A DNA stretch of 64,000 nucleotides from Castellaniella sp049651205 (GTDB taxonomy: Bacteria > Pseudomonadota > Gammaproteobacteria > Burkholderiales > Burkholderiaceae_B): positions 1 through 64,000 of the forward strand of contig NZ_JBASBR010000015.1 of NCBI RefSeq assembly GCF_049651205.1, in the 5' to 3' direction. Positions within the stretch are counted from its first letter, which is position 1; every line of letters begins with the position of its first letter. The position numbers were made by a program, and so were the translations under genes. Shown in pieces: positions 60,223 to 64,000 of the stretch. The notes beneath the pieces are model-generated. The model made no database searches. It was not told the origin of the DNA and was given only the letters and a program-made list of their open reading frames with translations.

Positions 60223-60255
60223 GCAAAATATCCTTGTTGACGAATCGTCAAAACG

Positions 60256-60651
60256 TTACAGGGCGCCGATGCCGGCGCGAGCCACTTGCGCGTCCTGGGC
60301 GGCTTGTACGCCCGAGACGCCGACTGCGCCGATCAGCTGACCCTGATCCATGATGGGTTCGCCCCCTTCGAGGGGCATTACCGGCATCGACAGTGCCGAA
60401 TACCGGCCTTTGTTGACCATTTCTTCGTACACCTTGCTGGGCTTGCCGCTGAGCACGCAGGTGCGGGCTTTTTCAGGGGCAATCATGGCGCTCATCAGGG
60501 GCGCCCCATCCATTCGTTGCAGCCACAGCGCGTGCCCTCCTGCATCGCAGATGGCGATGGTGACGTTCCAGCCTTGTGTGCGTGCCTCGGCTTCTGCCGC
60601 AGATGCCATCTTGCGGGCGTCTTCGAGGGTCAGGATGCGGATCGTTTTCAT
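60256..60651 (-). CDS. GlcG/HbpS-family protein
   Basis: This 131-residue paralogue of the protein at 51880 has WNVTIAICDAGGHALWLQRMDGAPLMSAMIAPEKARTC and GAVGVSGVQAAQDAQVARAG. Proteins of this family occur repeatedly in glycolate and glycerate operons, without an assigned reaction. It lies between pyk and the glycerate kinase on the same strand. Confidence 0.85.
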   Translation of the reverse strand: MKTIRILTLEDARKMASAAEAEARTQGWNVTIAICDAGGHALWLQRMDGAPLMSAMIAPEKARTCVLSGKPSKVYEEMVNKGRYSALSMPVMPLEGGEPIMDQGQLIGAVGVSGVQAAQDAQVARAGIGAL

Positions 60652-60672
60652 GGGGAGTCTCCTGTGGCGGGG

Positions 60673-61932
60673 TTAAAGAATCAGTAGTGCACGGAAATCA
60701 TTGACGTTGGTGAGTGTAGGGCCGGTAACCAGGGAGTTGCCCAGCGCTTCGAAAAAGCCATGGCCGTCGTTGTTGTCCAGAAACTGGCGCGGTGGCATGC
60801 CGGCCTGCCAGGCGCGTGCCAGCGTATCCGGGGTGATGAGTGCTCCGGCGATTTCTTCCTGGCCGTCAACGCCGTCGGTGTCGCCTGCCAGGCCGTACAC
60901 ATCTTTGGCACCATCCAGTGCAATGGCACTGGACAGCAGGCACTCGACATTACGCCCGCCACGGCCCTGGCCACGCACGGTGACCGTGGTTTCACCCCCC
61001 GAGAGCAACACGCAGGGGGCGGCAGCCGGTTGGTTGTGGGCACGCACCTGCAGGGCGATGCCTGCCAGCACTTTACCCACATCCCGGGCCTCGCCTTCGA
61101 TGCGATCGCCCAGCAATACCGGGGTGATGCCGGCCTCGCGCGCCACCTCGGCGGCGGCTTCCAGCGCCATCTGAGGGGTGGCGATCAGGTGTGTTTCAAC
61201 GCGGGACAAGGCTTTGTCGCCTGGTTTCAGGGTTTCGCCCTGGCCGGATTCGAGCAGCGCCCGGGCACCCGCCGGCAGGGTGATGCCGTAGCGCTGCACG
61301 ATCTCCAGTGCGTCGCTGCAGTGGGTGGGGTCGGCTACGGTGGGGCCGGAGGCAATATCGCTGGGCGCATCTCCGGGGACGTCGGAAATCAGCAGGTTGA
61401 CCACGCGGGCAGGCGCACAGGCAGCGGCCAGGCGCCCGCCTTTGATGCCCGACAGGTGGCGGCGCACGCAGTTCATCTCGGAGATGGTGGCGCCGGACTT
61501 GAGCAAGGCGCGATTGATGGCCTGTTTGTCGGCCAGCGTGACGCCGGGCCCCGGCATGGGCAGCAGGGATGAGCCGCCACCGGAAATCAGGCAGATGACG
61601 AGATCGTCTGCGCCAAGCCCGCGGACGGCTTCAAAGAGTCGTTTGGCCGCACGTTCGCCGGCTTCGTCGGGCACCGGATGTGCGGCCTCGATGATTTCGA
61701 TGTGTCGGCAGGGTACGGCATAGCCGTAACGCGTCACCACCACACCCGAGAGGGGGCCGGCCCAATGTTTTTCCAGCGCCTGAGCCATGGCGGCCGATGC
61801 TTTGCCGGCGCCAATGACGAGGGTACGCCCCTTGGGCGGTTTAGGCAGGAATGCCGGAATACAGTGCTCGGGCTGGGCTGCGCGAACGGCAGCGTGAAAC
61901 ATGCGGGTCAGGAGATCGCGAGGCTCGATCAT
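60673..61932 (-). CDS. ttuD: Glycerate 2-kinase, MOFRL family
   Basis: This 419-residue enzyme phosphorylates D-glycerate to 2-phosphoglycerate. It was historically called hydroxypyruvate reductase TtuD. Segments include LVIGAGKASAAMAQALEKHW, VICLISGGGSSLLPMPGPGVTLADKQAINRALLKSGATISEMNCVRRHLSGIKGGRLA, and the MOFRL domain CVLLSGGETTVTVRGQGRGGRNVE and AGDTDGVDGQEEIAGA. Its product feeds enolase and the adjacent pyruvate kinase. Confidence 0.92.
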   Translation of the reverse strand: MIEPRDLLTRMFHAAVRAAQPEHCIPAFLPKPPKGRTLVIGAGKASAAMAQALEKHWAGPLSGVVVTRYGYAVPCRHIEIIEAAHPVPDEAGERAAKRLFEAVRGLGADDLVICLISGGGSSLLPMPGPGVTLADKQAINRALLKSGATISEMNCVRRHLSGIKGGRLAAACAPARVVNLLISDVPGDAPSDIASGPTVADPTHCSDALEIVQRYGITLPAGARALLESGQGETLKPGDKALSRVETHLIATPQMALEAAAEVAREAGITPVLLGDRIEGEARDVGKVLAGIALQVRAHNQPAAAPCVLLSGGETTVTVRGQGRGGRNVECLLSSAIALDGAKDVYGLAGDTDGVDGQEEIAGALITPDTLARAWQAGMPPRQFLDNNDGHGFFEALGNSLVTGPTLTNVNDFRALLIL

Positions 61933-61958
61933 GTAGGCATTCCTGTCAGGGGCATCGT

Positions 61959-62044
61959 GTGGGCAGGCACCCGCCTGGATACCTGCCCACGTAAAGGGGG
62001 GTGCTTCGCCCGGGGGGCTGAGATGCTGCGGTTAAGGCAGCATC
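61959..62044. repeat. Two hairpins between glycerate kinase and reductase genes
   Basis: GTGGGCAGG (61959-61967) pairs with CCTGCCCAC (61982-61990). GATGCTGC (62022-62029) pairs with GCAGCATC (62037-62044). No T-run follows either. They occupy the 134-base gap inside the cluster and may act as partial terminators or message-end stabilisers. Confidence 0.5.
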
Positions 62045-62066
62045 CCGGGCGGGCACCCTGACCAGT

Positions 62067-62951
62067 TTATTGGCCGATTTCGTGATTGGCCATGATTTCC
62101 AGTGCACGCACCATGCCGGAGTGATCCCAGCCTGCCCCGCCGTGTGCCACGCAGGCGTTGAAAAGCTCTTGCGCCACTGCGGTGCTGGGCAGGGAGAGCC
62201 CCAGCTGGCGTGCGGTGGAGAGTGCCAGGTTGAGGTCTTTCTGGTGCAGGTTGATACGGAAACCCGGGTCGAAGGTACGCTTCACCATGCGCTCGCCGTG
62301 CACTTCCAGGATCCGCGAGCTGGCAAAGCCGCCCATCAGCGCCTGCCGCACCTTGGCCGGGTCGGCGCCTGCCTTGGAGGCCAGCACCAGGGCTTCGCCT
62401 ACCGCTTCGATGGTGAGGGCCACGATGATCTGGTTGGCCACTTTGGTGGTCTGGCCGTCGCCGTTGCCGCCCACCAGTGTGATGTTCTTGCCCATCAGCT
62501 CAAAAATCGGCTTGCATTGGTCAAACGCCGCCTGACTGCCGCCAATCATGATAGTGAGGCTGGCAGCTTTTGCGCCTACCTCGCCACCCGAGACTGGTGC
62601 GTCCAGGTATTCGCAGCCCAGCGCATTGATCTTTTTGGCGAATTCTTTGGTGGCCACCGGCGAGATCGAGCTCATGTCGATAACCGTCTTGCCTTTGGAC
62701 AGGCCCGCAGCCACACCGTTTTCGCCAAACAGCACGGCTTCGACGTCAGGTGTATCAGGCACCATGATGATGATGATGTCGGAACCCTTGGCTACTTCGG
62801 TGTTGTTGCCGGCCGCTTTGGCACCGGCGTCCAACAGGCTTTGTGGCACTTTGCCGTGGGTGTGGACAAGCAGCGTATGGCCGCCCTGGATGAGGTTGGC
62901 TGCCATGGGGGCACCCATGATGCCCAGACCGATAAAACCAATATTTGCCAT
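62067..62951 (-). CDS. glxR: 2-hydroxy-3-oxopropionate (tartronate semialdehyde) reductase
   Basis: This 294-residue beta-hydroxyacid dehydrogenase reduces tartronate semialdehyde to D-glycerate with NAD(P)H. The N-terminal Rossmann motif is IGFIGLGIMGAPMAANLIQGGH. Substrate-binding DAPVSGGEVGAKAASLTIMIGG and the catalytic lysine in GGNGDGQTTKVANQIIVA are present. The position between hyi and the glycerate kinase confirms the role. Confidence 0.94.
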   Translation of the reverse strand: MANIGFIGLGIMGAPMAANLIQGGHTLLVHTHGKVPQSLLDAGAKAAGNNTEVAKGSDIIIIMVPDTPDVEAVLFGENGVAAGLSKGKTVIDMSSISPVATKEFAKKINALGCEYLDAPVSGGEVGAKAASLTIMIGGSQAAFDQCKPIFELMGKNITLVGGNGDGQTTKVANQIIVALTIEAVGEALVLASKAGADPAKVRQALMGGFASSRILEVHGERMVKRTFDPGFRINLHQKDLNLALSTARQLGLSLPSTAVAQELFNACVAHGGAGWDHSGMVRALEIMANHEIGQ

Positions 62952-63028
62952 GAGAATTCTCCTTGTTGGATAAGGGGTGAGCCGCTGCGGCGTATGAAAG
63001 GCCGCAGCGAGTCAGATAACTGTGGGCT

Positions 63029-63805
63029 TTAAGCCAGGGCTTTGATCCAGCCCAGGCCGTCTTCTGTTTTGCCTGCCGGTTTGTATTCGCAACCAATCCA
63101 GCCCTGGTAACCGGTCTGGTCGATGTGGCGCAGCAACCAGGCATAGTTGATTTCGCCGGTGCCCGGCTCGTGGCGCCCGGGGTTGTCGGCCAGTTGGATA
63201 TGGCCGATCGATGCCAGTTGCCGGCTGATGGTGTTGCCCAGCTCGCCTTCCATGCGCTGTGCGTGGTAGATGTCGTATTGCACCTGAAGATTGTCTGATC
63301 CGACTTCAGCCACGATGGCCAGTGCCTGATCGGTGCGGCTGAGGAAAAAACCGGGGATGTCAAAGGTGTTGATGGGCTCGATCACCAGGCGGATCCCGGC
63401 CTTTTTGAGTTCGGCCGCGGCATGACGCAGGTTCTCGACAAACGTTTTGTGTGCAGTGGCCTGGTTGACGCCTGCAGGAACGATGCCGGCCAGGCAGTTC
63501 ACCTTGGGGCATCTCAGAGCCGTGGCGTATTCCACCGCTTGGGTGACGCCCGCCTTGAATTCCTCGATACGGTCCGGGTGACAGGCAATTCCGCGTTCGC
63601 CGGCTTCCCACTTGCCTGCGGGCAGGTTGTGCAACACCTGCTCCAGGCCGTTGTCTTTAAGACACTGGGCCAGGGTTTCTTTGGGATAGGCGTAGGGGAA
63701 CAGATATTCGACGCCTTTGAATCCAGCCTTGGCCGCGGCTTCGAAGCGGTCAAGAAAGTCGATTTCGGTAAACAGCATCGACAGGTTGGCAGCAAATTTC
63801 GGCAT
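63029..63805 (-). CDS. hyi: Hydroxypyruvate isomerase
   Basis: This 258-residue TIM-barrel enzyme interconverts hydroxypyruvate and tartronate semialdehyde. Features include MPKFAANLSMLFTEIDFLDRFEAAAKAGFKGVEYLFPYAYP and the metal-site glutamate in LVIEPINTFDIPGFFLSRTDQAL. The later IGHIQLADNPGRHEPGTGEINY and GWIGCEYKPAG are also family segments. It is directly downstream of gcl. Confidence 0.94.
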   Translation of the reverse strand: MPKFAANLSMLFTEIDFLDRFEAAAKAGFKGVEYLFPYAYPKETLAQCLKDNGLEQVLHNLPAGKWEAGERGIACHPDRIEEFKAGVTQAVEYATALRCPKVNCLAGIVPAGVNQATAHKTFVENLRHAAAELKKAGIRLVIEPINTFDIPGFFLSRTDQALAIVAEVGSDNLQVQYDIYHAQRMEGELGNTISRQLASIGHIQLADNPGRHEPGTGEINYAWLLRHIDQTGYQGWIGCEYKPAGKTEDGLGWIKALA

Positions 63806-63859
63806 ATGGGCTCCTTGTTGGTGTGGGACAGCCCGTTGGGCGGGCTGCCGCGGCCTGCT

Positions 63860-64000
63860 TTAATCCAGCAGGGTAATGGCGGTGGGGGCGTCTTCGCCGC
63901 GCTCGGCCAGTTCTTCGAACTCGTTGATCGCGTTGATGTCGTTGCCCATCGAAATATTGGTGACGCGCTCGAGGATGAACTCGATCACCACCGGCACCTT
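63860..64000 (-). CDS. gcl: Glyoxylate carboligase (C-terminal end only)
   Basis: The last 46 codons are present, and the gene continues beyond the right edge. The translated tail KVPVVIEFILERVTNISMG and then INEFEELAE is the characteristic C-terminus of Gcl. This thiamine-diphosphate enzyme joins two glyoxylates to tartronate semialdehyde and CO2. It lies 54 bases upstream of hyi on the same strand. Confidence 0.9.
   Translation of the reverse strand, partial: KVPVVIEFILERVTNISMGNDINAINEFEELAERGEDAPTAITLLD

Overview
The window is the replication-origin region of a betaproteobacterial chromosome, most likely an Alcaligenaceae member (Bordetella, Achromobacter or Castellaniella-like). This rests on the dnaA-dnaN-gyrB cluster facing away from rpmH-rnpA-yidD-yidC-mnmE, on the GC-rich core, and on the many TRAP and Liv-type solute transporters and CoA-based catabolic genes typical of that family. 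No rRNA or tRNA gene was seen. The genus is an inference from gene order and protein style.

Accessory island (1-6,800). This stretch differs from the rest in base composition and gene content. It holds a minus-strand run of small unknown genes separated by attC-like recombination sites (best at 963-1037), which looks like an integron cassette cluster without a visible integrase. Two of the encoded proteins carry an R-x4-H motif of the HEPN type. Next to them are a very AT-rich orphan gene, a TniQ-like helix-turn-helix protein that appears cut at its 5' end, a second broken copy of that gene running off the left edge, and a solitary OLD-family ATPase/TOPRIM nuclease. The set resembles a small defence or mobile-element island beside gyrB.

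Origin and core (6,860-18,880). gyrB, dnaN and dnaA run left. A short origin with one perfect DnaA box separates them from rpmH, rnpA, yidD, yidC and mnmE. An ABM monooxygenase, an LhgO-like oxidase and the ohrR-ohr peroxide-defence pair follow.

Acid uptake and beta-oxidation operon (18,885-28,129, minus). livG, livH, livM, a substrate-binding protein and livF are joined to an acyl-CoA ligase, a TetR regulator, an enoyl-CoA hydratase-family enzyme and a thiolase. The set can import a carboxylic acid, activate it and shorten it.

Nitrogen-oxide region (28,407-37,255). It contains a nitrate/nitrite MFS transporter, an unusual metal-associated small protein near an NsrR-like site, dinB, and an operon nirC-nirB-nirD-SUMT-precorrin-2 dehydrogenase. 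That operon is preceded by a good sigma-54 promoter, so nitrite import, nitrite reduction and siroheme synthesis are made together. A MOSC protein, an argD-like aminotransferase, malate synthase G and an FAH-family hydrolase follow.

Two TRAP-linked catabolic clusters (43,239-58,762). The first pairs a DctPQM transporter with an arylmalonate-decarboxylase-like enzyme and a GntR regulator. The second has a GlcD-GlcF fusion oxidase, a GlcG protein, a serine-glyoxylate-type aminotransferase, another DctPQM, a divergent crotonase and a CoA-transferase, with a GntR gene read divergently. Their substrates cannot be read from sequence.

Glyoxylate/glycerate cluster (58,786-64,000, minus). gcl (partial), hyi, tartronate semialdehyde reductase, glycerate 2-kinase, a GlcG paralogue and pyruvate kinase form the full path from glyoxylate to pyruvate. 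With glcB in the window there are two independent exits for glyoxylate.
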